This document shows positions 33,767 to 41,576 of a DNA stretch of 64,000 bases, one piece after another (position 1 is the stretch's first letter; the number at the start of each line of letters is the position of its first letter). The stretch comes from an uncultured Pelagibacteraceae bacterium. Lineage in GTDB: Bacteria; Pseudomonadota; Alphaproteobacteria; Pelagibacterales; Pelagibacteraceae. The position numbers and the translations under genes are program-made. The notes beneath the pieces were generated by a model that was not told where the DNA came from, made no database searches, and was given only the letters and a program-made list of their open reading frames with translations. The stretch is from the NCBI GenBank assembly GCA_902521075.1, contig CABYQM010000002.1, positions 62,001 to 126,000 of the forward strand, in the 5' to 3' direction.

Positions 33767-35115
33767 AGCCAGATGTCGCTTGTGCAATCTCCACCTGGAT
33801 ATCTACTTTCATGGCACCTACTAGGTCCATTTGGCTCTTTGCCAAAATCAACAATAAAATCTTTATTAATTTTCATTCCTCCATTTTCAACATCACAATC
33901 AATCATAATCATTGCTCCACCCTGTTTTCTAATTTCAGGATAAAATTGATTATCCCAAGTAGAAAATAATGATGTTGTTACATACATTCTTTTGCCATCT
34001 AAAGATAATTGATACATTTGAGGTCCACCAGCAATTTTAACACCATTTACTTCTGGAGCCTTTCCTAACAATCCACCCATCCAAACTTGACCAGTTAATT
34101 TTGGTTTATGCGGATCTGAAATATCGTATTGCCTCATATCCCCATGAAGCCAATTATTTATATATAGATATTTATCATCCATTGAAACTAATATCGCTGA
34201 CATAACCCCAGGTACAGGGATTGGCCAGTCAGGATGTGGTTCATTTTCAACATCGATTATTTTTTCCCATTCCCATTTTCCCTCTTTTGATTTCCAAAAA
34301 TGAATTACATTTGCACTTAGCGCTGCACCACAAAATCCATGACTACTGTCAGGATTATGCATAAATTTTACTTCTAATGGTATTAAACCATCCTCACCTA
34401 AATACATTGTTTGAACTGGCTCTTTTTTTTTAAAATCCCAAACATGAAGTCGTCTACCATATTTCAAATGACCAACTTCCTCTAAATCAAATCCAGGCAT
34501 AAAAGTATTAGGGGCAGCCCATTCAGAACTAACCATCACATTATGTCTTGGTTGGTACCAGAAGTCATAACTAAAAGGTATGTCTCCCATTGAATTTTCC
34601 CATCTACCTACAATTTCAAAATCTTTGTTTAAATGTAAATATCCTCCTGGAGCTTCTCCTCTTGCATCTCCTAGAAAAGAAATGATAATTTCAGAACCTA
34701 GGCAATGAACTGTATGCGGTCCTGATAAATTAGTTTTTTTCTTTATTTCAGATCCATCTACTACTTTATGTATTTTTGGAGCTCTAGGATCGGATGCAGT
34801 ATCAACAACATAAATATTATTTGATCTAACACCTGGAACTAATAAATATTTTCTGCTCATTTTTAAGTCGCCATGACAAGAAGAACATGCATTCCATCCC
34901 ATATGATGCAATTCATCACCAATACCTGGCATTTCAAGCCTATGAATTACTTTAGAATAAGTAGGGCTTTGAGGATCAACATCGACGGTTGCTAAGTAGT
35001 CTGGTTTTTGTATTCCTGTCCCTGTGTAAATCGCTATAGTATATAAAAGCTTTTCTTTTGGTGCTTTTATTGCTTCTGCAGGACTAGCATATCCGGGACC
35101 ACAACATCCATCCAT
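33763..35115 (-). CDS. SELENBP1/methanethiol oxidase-like protein
   Basis: Selenium-binding-protein family member of 450 residues with beta-propeller-like repeats. Conserved Cys and His are visible in MDGCCGPGY, HHMGWNACSSCHGD near residue 75, GPHTVHCLG, HGFCGA and RCHESRYPGGDC. Bacterial and human relatives (MtoX, SELENBP1) are methanethiol oxidases giving formaldehyde, sulfide and peroxide, and need copper. Unlike the studied MtoX it lacks a signal peptide, so it is probably cytoplasmic. A good AAGGAG precedes the start. Methanethiol arises from DMSP demethylation, and formaldehyde would enter the C1 genes in this window. Enzyme activity is inferred. Confidence 0.78.
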   Translation of the reverse strand: MDGCCGPGYASPAEAIKAPKEKLLYTIAIYTGTGIQKPDYLATVDVDPQSPTYSKVIHRLEMPGIGDELHHMGWNACSSCHGDLKMSRKYLLVPGVRSNNIYVVDTASDPRAPKIHKVVDGSEIKKKTNLSGPHTVHCLGSEIIISFLGDARGEAPGGYLHLNKDFEIVGRWENSMGDIPFSYDFWYQPRHNVMVSSEWAAPNTFMPGFDLEEVGHLKYGRRLHVWDFKKKEPVQTMYLGEDGLIPLEVKFMHNPDSSHGFCGAALSANVIHFWKSKEGKWEWEKIIDVENEPHPDWPIPVPGVMSAILVSMDDKYLYINNWLHGDMRQYDISDPHKPKLTGQVWMGGLLGKAPEVNGVKIAGGPQMYQLSLDGKRMYVTTSLFSTWDNQFYPEIRKQGGAMIMIDCDVENGGMKINKDFIVDFGKEPNGPSRCHESRYPGGDCTSDIWL

Positions 35116-35175
35116 GATTGATTTTCTCCTTTAATTACAACTTAATCTTTTTTTTAAGTGACTTCAACTTAATGG

Positions 35176-35949
35176 TTATTTGTTTTTCCAACTTGGATTT
35201 CTTTTTTCTATAAATGCACTTATACCCTCTTTAGCATCATAAGATGACATATTAAGTGTCATCATCTTGCTTGTATAATCATAAGCTTTGTTAAGAGGCA
35301 TTTCTAATTGTTTATAAAAACCCTTTTTACCTATTTTGATAGTTAAATTTGATTTTGAAGATATTTTTTTTGCGATATCTAAAACTTTTTTATTTAAAGT
35401 TTTTGGACTGTAATGATCATTAATTAATCCGATTTCCTTTGCATATTTTGCACTAATTGGATCACCGGTAAGTAGCATTTCCATCATTCTTTTTCTGCTA
35501 ATTTTTCGGCTGACAGCTACCATTGGTGTACTGCAAAATAATCCAATTTTTACTCCAGGTGTAGCAAACGTTGCTGAGTTCGTACTATATGCAAGATCAC
35601 AACTGGCAGCTAATTGACATCCTGCTGCATAAGCAGCACCATGAACTTTTGCTATTACTGGTTTGTTTCCTTCTACTATTTGCATCATTAATTTTGAACA
35701 AAGTTTAAAGAGTTTTAGATGATTAGATCTATTTTTTATACCCCTTACCTCTTTTAAGTTATGGCCTGCACTAAATCCTTTTCCAGCTCCCTCTAAAATA
35801 ATGACCCTTGTTTCTTTATCATTATCTAATTTTTTGAATGCCTTTAATAAAGATGAAAGAGTTTTGTAGGATAATGAATTATAAGTTTTTGGATCATTAA
35901 TTAAAACTCTTTTGACGCCTGGTGATAATTTATTTATTTTTACAGTCAC
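35176..35949 (-). CDS. Enoyl-CoA hydratase/isomerase family protein
   Basis: Crotonase-fold protein of 257 residues. The oxyanion loop GKGFSAGHNLKEVR near residue 56 and AKVHGAAYAAGCQLAASCDLAYS near 100-122 are typical. The hydratase Glu pair is not clear: the loop GVKIGLFCSTPMVAVSR resembles ECHDC-type members. It is the last gene of the egtB-led operon, starting one base after the nucleotidylyltransferase gene. It would act on a CoA thioester, but how that fits ergothioneine-type genes is unknown. Confidence 0.82.
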   Translation of the reverse strand: MTVKINKLSPGVKRVLINDPKTYNSLSYKTLSSLLKAFKKLDNDKETRVIILEGAGKGFSAGHNLKEVRGIKNRSNHLKLFKLCSKLMMQIVEGNKPVIAKVHGAAYAAGCQLAASCDLAYSTNSATFATPGVKIGLFCSTPMVAVSRKISRKRMMEMLLTGDPISAKYAKEIGLINDHYSPKTLNKKVLDIAKKISSKSNLTIKIGKKGFYKQLEMPLNKAYDYTSKMMTLNMSSYDAKEGISAFIEKRNPSWKNK

Positions 35950-36324
35950 TTATTTTAATTTACCTTCTTCTCTCATCTTAGCTCTAATTTTTGTTGCTGA
36001 AATTTTTTGAATTTCTTCAGGCAAAACTATTTCTTCAATTTTATATCCAACACCTCTTCCATAACAAATATTTGTAATATTAGGGACAAGCATAATTTTA
36101 AACCTGCCCTCAAACTCTGGATTAAGTTTTTCCTCAATATTTTTTTTGACAGTTTCAAAATCAAATGGGTTATCATCAACACCTTGTACATCTCTAATTT
36201 GAATACATACTTGTCCAGTTTTTTTTATAATTTCCTTAAATAGAGTATGGTGACCATCATGAAACGGTTGCCATCTTCCTAACATTTGAGCTGTTGGTTT
36301 TTTATTATCCCATTGATACGTCAT
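35950..36324 (-). CDS. Small nucleotidylyltransferase (HxGH family)
   Basis: Protein of 124 residues from the ATG at 36324, which overlaps the kinase-gene stop as ATGA and has AAAGGAG before it. Eleven further upstream codons are open but unlikely. GRWQPFHDGHHTLF carries the HxGH nucleotide-binding motif and the C-terminal ISATKIRAKM is the matching ISxTxxR. These motifs occur in cytidylyl-, NMN-adenylyl- and ATP-sulfurylase-type enzymes. Its partner gene is an APS kinase-like protein, a pairing that would activate a small metabolite as a nucleotide. Confidence 0.82.
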   Translation of the reverse strand: MTYQWDNKKPTAQMLGRWQPFHDGHHTLFKEIIKKTGQVCIQIRDVQGVDDNPFDFETVKKNIEEKLNPEFEGRFKIMLVPNITNICYGRGVGYKIEEIVLPEEIQKISATKIRAKMREEGKLK

Positions 36325-36731
36325 TTGCTTATCTCCTTTAAAATCTTTGGTGCCCAAGACTTAGCATCTTGTGTGGTAACATGAAAATTATATTTTTCTG
36401 GTTTAATAAACATTTTATTAGTGTCATCAAATCTACCTTCTTTTATTGTATCTACCCAAACTACATAATCTGCAGGAAATAAACTTCTTGCTTTTGGAGT
36501 CGGGCAAATAAAATCTGCAATCACATAATTTCCTTCGTTTTTTAATTTTAATGCAAAGTCAGCCATTCTTTTTGCTTGTCTTGTTCTTCCCTCTTCTGAA
36601 AAATCCCAATCGTTTGCAGCTTTTCTTACTTCATCTGCATTTAATCTTTTTGCATTCAATAAAGGAGCAAGTTCATCAGCTAATGTAGTTTTTCCAGCAC
36701 CTGGAAGTCCCATGATTAATATAATTTTCAT
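36321..36731 (-). CDS. APS kinase-like P-loop protein
   Basis: P-loop kinase of 136 residues with Walker A GLPGAGKTTLA at 8-18. The segment ADFICPTPKARSLFPADYVVWVDT near residues 73-96 resembles the APS-binding region of adenylylsulfate kinases (CysC), and GRFDDTNKMFIKPEKY follows. True CysC is about 200 residues, so this is a shortened form. No cysD, cysN, cysH or cysI is present, and SAR11 is known to lack assimilatory sulfate reduction, so sulfate assimilation is improbable. Probably phosphorylates a related nucleotide or alcohol together with the overlapping nucleotidylyltransferase. Confidence 0.72.
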   Translation of the reverse strand: MKIILIMGLPGAGKTTLADELAPLLNAKRLNADEVRKAANDWDFSEEGRTRQAKRMADFALKLKNEGNYVIADFICPTPKARSLFPADYVVWVDTIKEGRFDDTNKMFIKPEKYNFHVTTQDAKSWAPKILKEISK

Positions 36732-36746
36732 ATTTAGGTTTTAACT

Positions 36747-37922
36747 TTAAATTAAATTACCAGCAACCCACTTATGAAAATGATGTGTTGGATTGTCCAT
36801 GTTTGGTGAAAAATTACCACCATTATAAGCTGGAGAATTTCTTCCTATTTGCATACTTTGAATTATATCTACATCTTCTTTTTGAATATCTTCCCATTGT
36901 TTGTGATTTTTTTGTCTTAGAGATTTATATTTTGTTGAAGTTGCCGCCTCATCTCCTACATAATAAATTTCCATATGTTCTATTGTAAACTCATGATTGA
37001 TTGGCTCTAACCAATAAGCATAATAATGATCTTTGTGAATTCCCAACATTACGTTTGGGAATAACGCTACATACTCAGCTATATTTTCTTTTTCTTTAGG
37101 CCAATTAGGAAAGCAAGGAAACTTTTCTTTTCCTTCAAAACTTGGATTATAAACCACAGTTCCTTGTCCAGCGAAACGATTTGGCAGTCCCTGTATATGA
37201 TAGTGATCTTCTAACTTTGAATAAGAATTTAATCCTGGGTGAACCCAAGGCAAATGATAGCTTTCACAATAATTTTCAATTGCAAATTTCCAATTACATT
37301 TTGCATCTAATTTGAAATAACCATAGTCATTTGCATGATAAATTAATTCTCTATCTTTCAATGGCCAAAATTTTTCCCATCTTTGGCTTAAAGGACTAAT
37401 GTAATCCTCAAATGACATTTCATTGTTGTTAATATTAATCATAATTAGATCTAACCAAATATATGATCTTATCTCTTTTAAATTACTTTTTGATTTATCA
37501 AATCCAGGAGTTTGATGAATATTCATGCCACCTATATGAGGTGTAGCAATTAATTTTCCCTCTAAGTCATAAGACCATGAATGATATGAGCACCTCATAA
37601 CATTTCTAATTTTGCCAGCTTCTTTTACTAATTTGACTCCTCTATGACTGCAAATATTATGAAAAACTTTTATTTCTTTATTTTTTGTTCTAACAATAAG
37701 TAAGGGTATTCCAAGTAAATCAATTGGTTTCACATCACCTTCATCTGGAATAGAACTTCCAACTCCAATGACGATCCACTTATCTTCAAATAATTTTTTT
37801 CTTTCAATTAAAGTATATTCTTTACTGATGTAACATTCATTTGGTAAACCATGAGCTTCGCTAATTGGTTTAGATACAATATCTAACTTTTGTTTATCTA
37901 TAATATTGTAAATTTCTGACAT
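36747..37922 (-). CDS. Rieske non-heme iron oxygenase, alpha subunit
   Basis: Oxygenase of 391 residues. Rieske ligands are Cys91-His93 (NICSHRG) and Cys111-His114 (RCSYHSW). The mononuclear iron site is the ENYCESYHLPWVHP motif with His223 and His228, and an Asp in QKEDVDI near residue 360. The architecture is that of choline/glycine-betaine/carnitine monooxygenases and aromatic dioxygenases. In this operon it follows a methyltransferase and egtD, so a betaine such as hercynine or ergothioneine, or another N-methyl compound, is a plausible substrate. It needs a reductase or ferredoxin; the ferredoxin at 33386 is the nearest. Confidence 0.85.
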   Translation of the reverse strand: MSEIYNIIDKQKLDIVSKPISEAHGLPNECYISKEYTLIERKKLFEDKWIVIGVGSSIPDEGDVKPIDLLGIPLLIVRTKNKEIKVFHNICSHRGVKLVKEAGKIRNVMRCSYHSWSYDLEGKLIATPHIGGMNIHQTPGFDKSKSNLKEIRSYIWLDLIMININNNEMSFEDYISPLSQRWEKFWPLKDRELIYHANDYGYFKLDAKCNWKFAIENYCESYHLPWVHPGLNSYSKLEDHYHIQGLPNRFAGQGTVVYNPSFEGKEKFPCFPNWPKEKENIAEYVALFPNVMLGIHKDHYYAYWLEPINHEFTIEHMEIYYVGDEAATSTKYKSLRQKNHKQWEDIQKEDVDIIQSMQIGRNSPAYNGGNFSPNMDNPTHHFHKWVAGNLI

Positions 37923-37925
37923 GGT

Positions 37926-38555
37926 TTATTTTATCACTTGATATAACCCTAACCAAGCATTTACGTCTTTGCTCGCAATGTAATCTGATTTAAAAAATTT
38001 TATTTCTTTCCATTTATTTTGCTCTTTAAGTTGTTCAATTTTTTTATCAAAACCATATTCTTCATGTATTCCCTCATTAATAGTAAAACAGATAAATCCA
38101 TCATTCTTTGTAATCCTGATAAATTCTTCCAAAGCTGGTGGCTTTACATGTCCAAAAGTAAATGTACCAACACACATAACAGAGTCATATTCATCATCTT
38201 TTTTATTAATGGGTTGATTCAAGTCTACTTGTTCAAGCTTTTTATAAAGATCATTTGGTACTAATTCTAATAACTTTTTTGAAAGATCTGCCCCATAAAA
38301 ATTTTTAAAACCATATTTTTTTAATTCAACACCCACCAATCCAGTTCCACAACCAGCATCATAAATTTTTGCATCTTTGTTTTTTTGGAATTCTGAAAAT
38401 ACTTTTGTTGTTTCTTTTGGTCCTGTGTAATTCCAATCGACCATATCCTTATCATATTTATTACCATCTCCCCACTCATCATAATATTTCATTACTTCAT
38501 CAGTGTCTTTTAGCTTATAGATGGGAATTTTGTTACCTACGTCTTTTTGAGCCAT
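37926..38555 (-). CDS. Class I SAM-dependent methyltransferase
   Basis: Protein of 209 residues with an N-terminal YYDEWGDGNKYDKDM segment and the SAM-binding motif I IYDAGCGTGLVGVEL near residues 66-80, then FYGADLSKKLLEL and SVMCVGTFTFGHV. It resembles the small-molecule methyltransferases of the DxxWAxxYD group. It lies 8 bp after egtD and 3 bp before the Rieske gene. An extra methyltransferase beside egtB/egtD could act on a sulfur or nitrogen of the thiol-histidine product. The substrate is not known. Confidence 0.8.
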   Translation of the reverse strand: MAQKDVGNKIPIYKLKDTDEVMKYYDEWGDGNKYDKDMVDWNYTGPKETTKVFSEFQKNKDAKIYDAGCGTGLVGVELKKYGFKNFYGADLSKKLLELVPNDLYKKLEQVDLNQPINKKDDEYDSVMCVGTFTFGHVKPPALEEFIRITKNDGFICFTINEGIHEEYGFDKKIEQLKEQNKWKEIKFFKSDYIASKDVNAWLGLYQVIK

Positions 38556-38563
38556 AATAAAAC

Positions 38564-39526
38564 TTACTTCACTTTTAATAAAAAAACTCCAAAATAATTT
38601 TTTTTATCTGTAAAATATTTTAAGACTTTAAAGCCTGATTTATTAACTAATTTAACAAAGTTATTTTTTGAATATTTGTGAGAATTTTCAGTATGAATGC
38701 TTTCGTCTTTAATAAATTTTATATTTTTTTTATTAATTTTTAACGTGAAATTTTTTTTTGAAATAAGATGCATTTCAATTCTATTTTTTTTTAAATTGTA
38801 AAATGCTTTATGATCAAAATTCTTAGTTTGAAAATTTGAATTACAAATTTTGTTTACTACATTTAATATATTTTTATTAAATTTAGCTGTAACTCCCGAT
38901 TTATCATTGTAAGCATTTTCAAGGGTCTTCTTATTTTTGATTAAATCAACCCCAATTACTAAATAAGAATTTTTGCCTATAATTTTTGAAAAATTTTTTA
39001 GTATTTTTTTTGCATTTTTAGGTAAATAATTTCCTATGGTCGATCCTGGAAAAAAACTGACTATTTTTTTTTTATTTTTTAAAATTTTATTTAATCTATT
39101 TGTCTGACTAAAGTCTGCACATATTGCCGTTACTTTTAAATCTGAGAATTTTTTTGCTATTATTGATGCATTTTCAAACAAATATTCCTTGCTAATATCT
39201 ATAGGAATGTATTCTTTAGGTTCACTTAATAATTTTATAAATTTATTAATTTTTTTATTCGAGCCACTACCAAATTCTACAATTGTTGAATTAATTGGTA
39301 ATTTCTTTCTTATTTCTTTTTCTAAGTTATCTAGTATTCCTAACTCTTTATTTGTTGGGTAATATTCTTTGAGGTTTGTAATTTTATTAAATAACTTCGA
39401 ACCTTTTTCATCATAAAAATATTTAGGTAGTAAATATTTTTGTTTTTTATTTAATAATCCTTGTAAGATTAATTTTTTATCATCTTGAATTTGATTGTTT
39501 ATGTTTATTAATTTTAAATTAGTCAC
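38564..39526 (-). CDS. egtD: L-histidine N-alpha-methyltransferase
   Basis: Trimethylates histidine to hercynine using three SAM. The 320-residue protein has the EgtD patterns YDEKGSKLFNKITNLKEYYP near residues 42-61, IVEFGSGSNKK (SAM site), IPIDISKEYL and VSFFPGSTIGNYLP near 155-168, and the end NYFGVFLL. The sequence is unusually Lys/Asn-rich, as expected for this genome. Its ATG is on the last base of egtB. With EgtB it should give the sulfoxide precursor of ergothioneine. Confidence 0.9.
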   Translation of the reverse strand: MTNLKLININNQIQDDKKLILQGLLNKKQKYLLPKYFYDEKGSKLFNKITNLKEYYPTNKELGILDNLEKEIRKKLPINSTIVEFGSGSNKKINKFIKLLSEPKEYIPIDISKEYLFENASIIAKKFSDLKVTAICADFSQTNRLNKILKNKKKIVSFFPGSTIGNYLPKNAKKILKNFSKIIGKNSYLVIGVDLIKNKKTLENAYNDKSGVTAKFNKNILNVVNKICNSNFQTKNFDHKAFYNLKKNRIEMHLISKKNFTLKINKKNIKFIKDESIHTENSHKYSKNNFVKLVNKSGFKVLKYFTDKKNYFGVFLLKVK

Positions 39527-40743
39527 TAGATGTCGTCAGCTAGTCTGACACCACAAAACTGCCAAGTATCACTTGGGTAAAAGAAATTTCTATAAGATGC
39601 TCTGACATGATTAATAGATGTAGAATGTGAGCCACCTTTTAAAACAAACTGATTACACATGAACTTATTATTATATTCTCCTAGATTTCCTTCATAAGGT
39701 TTGTATTTTTTGTAAGGTGTGTAGTTACTACTTGTCCAAGCCCATAAATTTCCATAAACATCATCTGCCTTTTCCTCTACTTCATGAAAAATTTTATTTT
39801 CTAAAAAATTACCTTTTTTTTCAGATTGTTTTAAAAAATACTCTAGTTCAAATTCAGTCGGTAATCTTTTGTTTTTGTATCTTGCAAAAGCATCTGCTTC
39901 ATAGAAACTTATATGAGAAACTGGCTTTTCATTATCAATTTTTTTTACACCGTTTAATGTAAAATAATTATTATTATCTATCCAATACATTGGTTTTTCT
40001 AATTTGTTATTATTTACAAAATCCCATCCATCAGATAACCAATACTCGTGGTTTTTGTATCCTCCGTCATTAATAAATTCTTTCCACTCTCCATTAGTAA
40101 CAAATGAATATATTTTAAAAGGATCTAATTGTGTTTCTGATACTGGTAATTCGTTATCGTAACAAAAAATATCCTCGTTATTTCCGTATTTAAATTTTTT
40201 AGTAGTTTCTAGTGTCAATTCATTTTCTTCTTTTGCAGTTGGTTTTTCGTCGTTTGAATTATAAGTCGGCATCAATGGATTGTTGTAAAAAATATTTTTA
40301 ATATCCATTAACATTAATTCCTGATGCTGTTGTTCGTGATTTGAACCTAGTTCAACTAAAAATGATGTTCTGTTATTTTTTGTTCTTTTTAAAAAATCAA
40401 TAATATTTTCAGTTACATAATGTCTATATTTTACAACATCTTTTAAGATGGGTCTATTTAGTGAACCTCTCTTATTTCGAGGATTGTACTCACCTACAGA
40501 ATTATAATACGAATTAAATATGTAATTATAATCTTTGTTAAAAGGTTTGTAACTTTCATCCAATTCTGACAAGATGAATTTTTCAAAGAACCATGTGGTG
40601 TGACCAAGATGCCACTTAAGAGGACTAACATTTTTGCTGGGCTGTATGACCATATCCTCAGCCTCTAAATTCTCACACAGGGATAGAGTTTGTTGTCTTG
40701 TTTTGGAGAATAATTCTGTGATTTGAGATAATTTATTTTCCAT
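39526..40743 (-). CDS. egtB: Ergothioneine-type sulfoxide synthase (hercynine oxygenase)
   Basis: Non-heme iron enzyme of 405 residues. The N-terminal DinB-like domain has the iron ligands His48 (HLGHTTWFF), His136 and His140 (NHEQQHQE). From about residue 215 lies an FGE-sulfatase-like domain with KRLPTEFELEYFL, WAWTSSNYTPY and CGVRLADDI. It joins hercynine to cysteine or gamma-glutamylcysteine in an O2-dependent reaction. Separate egtD favours ergothioneine over ovothiol, whose OvoA is a fusion. egtA, egtC and egtE are not nearby, suggesting direct use of cysteine and a C-S lyase elsewhere. First gene of the operon, divergent from the MTHFR-like gene. Confidence 0.88.
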   Translation of the reverse strand: MENKLSQITELFSKTRQQTLSLCENLEAEDMVIQPSKNVSPLKWHLGHTTWFFEKFILSELDESYKPFNKDYNYIFNSYYNSVGEYNPRNKRGSLNRPILKDVVKYRHYVTENIIDFLKRTKNNRTSFLVELGSNHEQQHQELMLMDIKNIFYNNPLMPTYNSNDEKPTAKEENELTLETTKKFKYGNNEDIFCYDNELPVSETQLDPFKIYSFVTNGEWKEFINDGGYKNHEYWLSDGWDFVNNNKLEKPMYWIDNNNYFTLNGVKKIDNEKPVSHISFYEADAFARYKNKRLPTEFELEYFLKQSEKKGNFLENKIFHEVEEKADDVYGNLWAWTSSNYTPYKKYKPYEGNLGEYNNKFMCNQFVLKGGSHSTSINHVRASYRNFFYPSDTWQFCGVRLADDI

Positions 40744-40847
40744 GACTAAATTTAATTAAATTTTCAGATCATGACAATGGGTTACAATGTGTTCATCTGT
40801 TTAATATTTTTATAGACACGGAATATAAAATAATTAAGAATTTACTT

Positions 40848-41576
40848 ATGAATTTTTCTTTAGAAATAGGTCCTAAAACTGATTTAAGCACGTTACCGAA
40901 GGTAAAAGATGTTTATGTTACAATGCTACCTGGGGGTGATTATAAAGAGACCGCTCAACAGTCTGGAGAGTTAGTTAAAGAGGGATTTAATCCAGTTCCT
41001 CACTTCCCAGCAAGGTCAATAAATGATGAAAATCAGCTGAAAGATTATGTTTCTAGATGTAAAGATTTGGGTGTTAAGCAGGTCTTGGTGATAGGTGGAA
41101 GTCGTGACCCGATCGGAAAATTTGATAGCTCATATCAAATGCTAGAGACAGGGTTTTTTGATGGTATCAAGATTGGAATTGCTGGACATCCCGAGGGGAG
41201 TCCTGATATATCCGACTCTGATTTAGAAAAAGCTATGATAGATAAAAAGCCTTATGCTGATTATATAGTTACACAGTGGCTAATGGATACTCAGCCTATT
41301 ATAGATTTTATCTCAAAACAAACAATACCAGTTCATGTTGGAATAACTGGGCCAATGAAAATATCTAGCTTAATTAAATTTGCTAATATTGTAGGGGCAA
41401 AAAATTCCATTAACTTTCTTAAATCTAATTTTAGTAAGGCGTTAGATTTATTGAAACCTAAAGACCCTAATGATTTAATTGGGAAAGTTAAATCGCATAC
41501 TGATTATTTCCACATTTATACATTCGGCGGCTTGAAGGAAACTAACAAGTGGTTGAAGGAGAATAACTATGTCTAA
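40848..41576 (+). CDS. Methylenetetrahydrofolate reductase-like protein
   Basis: Flavoprotein-type barrel of 242 residues, shorter than E. coli MetF (296). NFSLEIGPK at the start, VYVTMLPGGDY, GFNPVPHFPARSI near 52-64, VLVIGGSRDP near 80, IGIAGHPEGSPD and KVGIT-like IPVHVGITGP are MetF landmarks. It overlaps the DmdA-like gene by 8 bases. In LigM- and DmdA-type systems such a MetF oxidises the 5-methyl-THF made by the demethylase to methylene-THF. That is the likely direction here, rather than methionine synthesis. Confidence 0.82.
   Translation: MNFSLEIGPKTDLSTLPKVKDVYVTMLPGGDYKETAQQSGELVKEGFNPVPHFPARSINDENQLKDYVSRCKDLGVKQVLVIGGSRDPIGKFDSSYQMLETGFFDGIKIGIAGHPEGSPDISDSDLEKAMIDKKPYADYIVTQWLMDTQPIIDFISKQTIPVHVGITGPMKISSLIKFANIVGAKNSINFLKSNFSKALDLLKPKDPNDLIGKVKSHTDYFHIYTFGGLKETNKWLKENNYV

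Noticed and set aside
40744..40847. SAM or glycine riboswitch before the MTHFR-like gene
   Set aside because: SAR11 uses such riboswitches, but I could not draw their conserved pseudoknot or core in this 104 bp gap; an Infernal search would decide.
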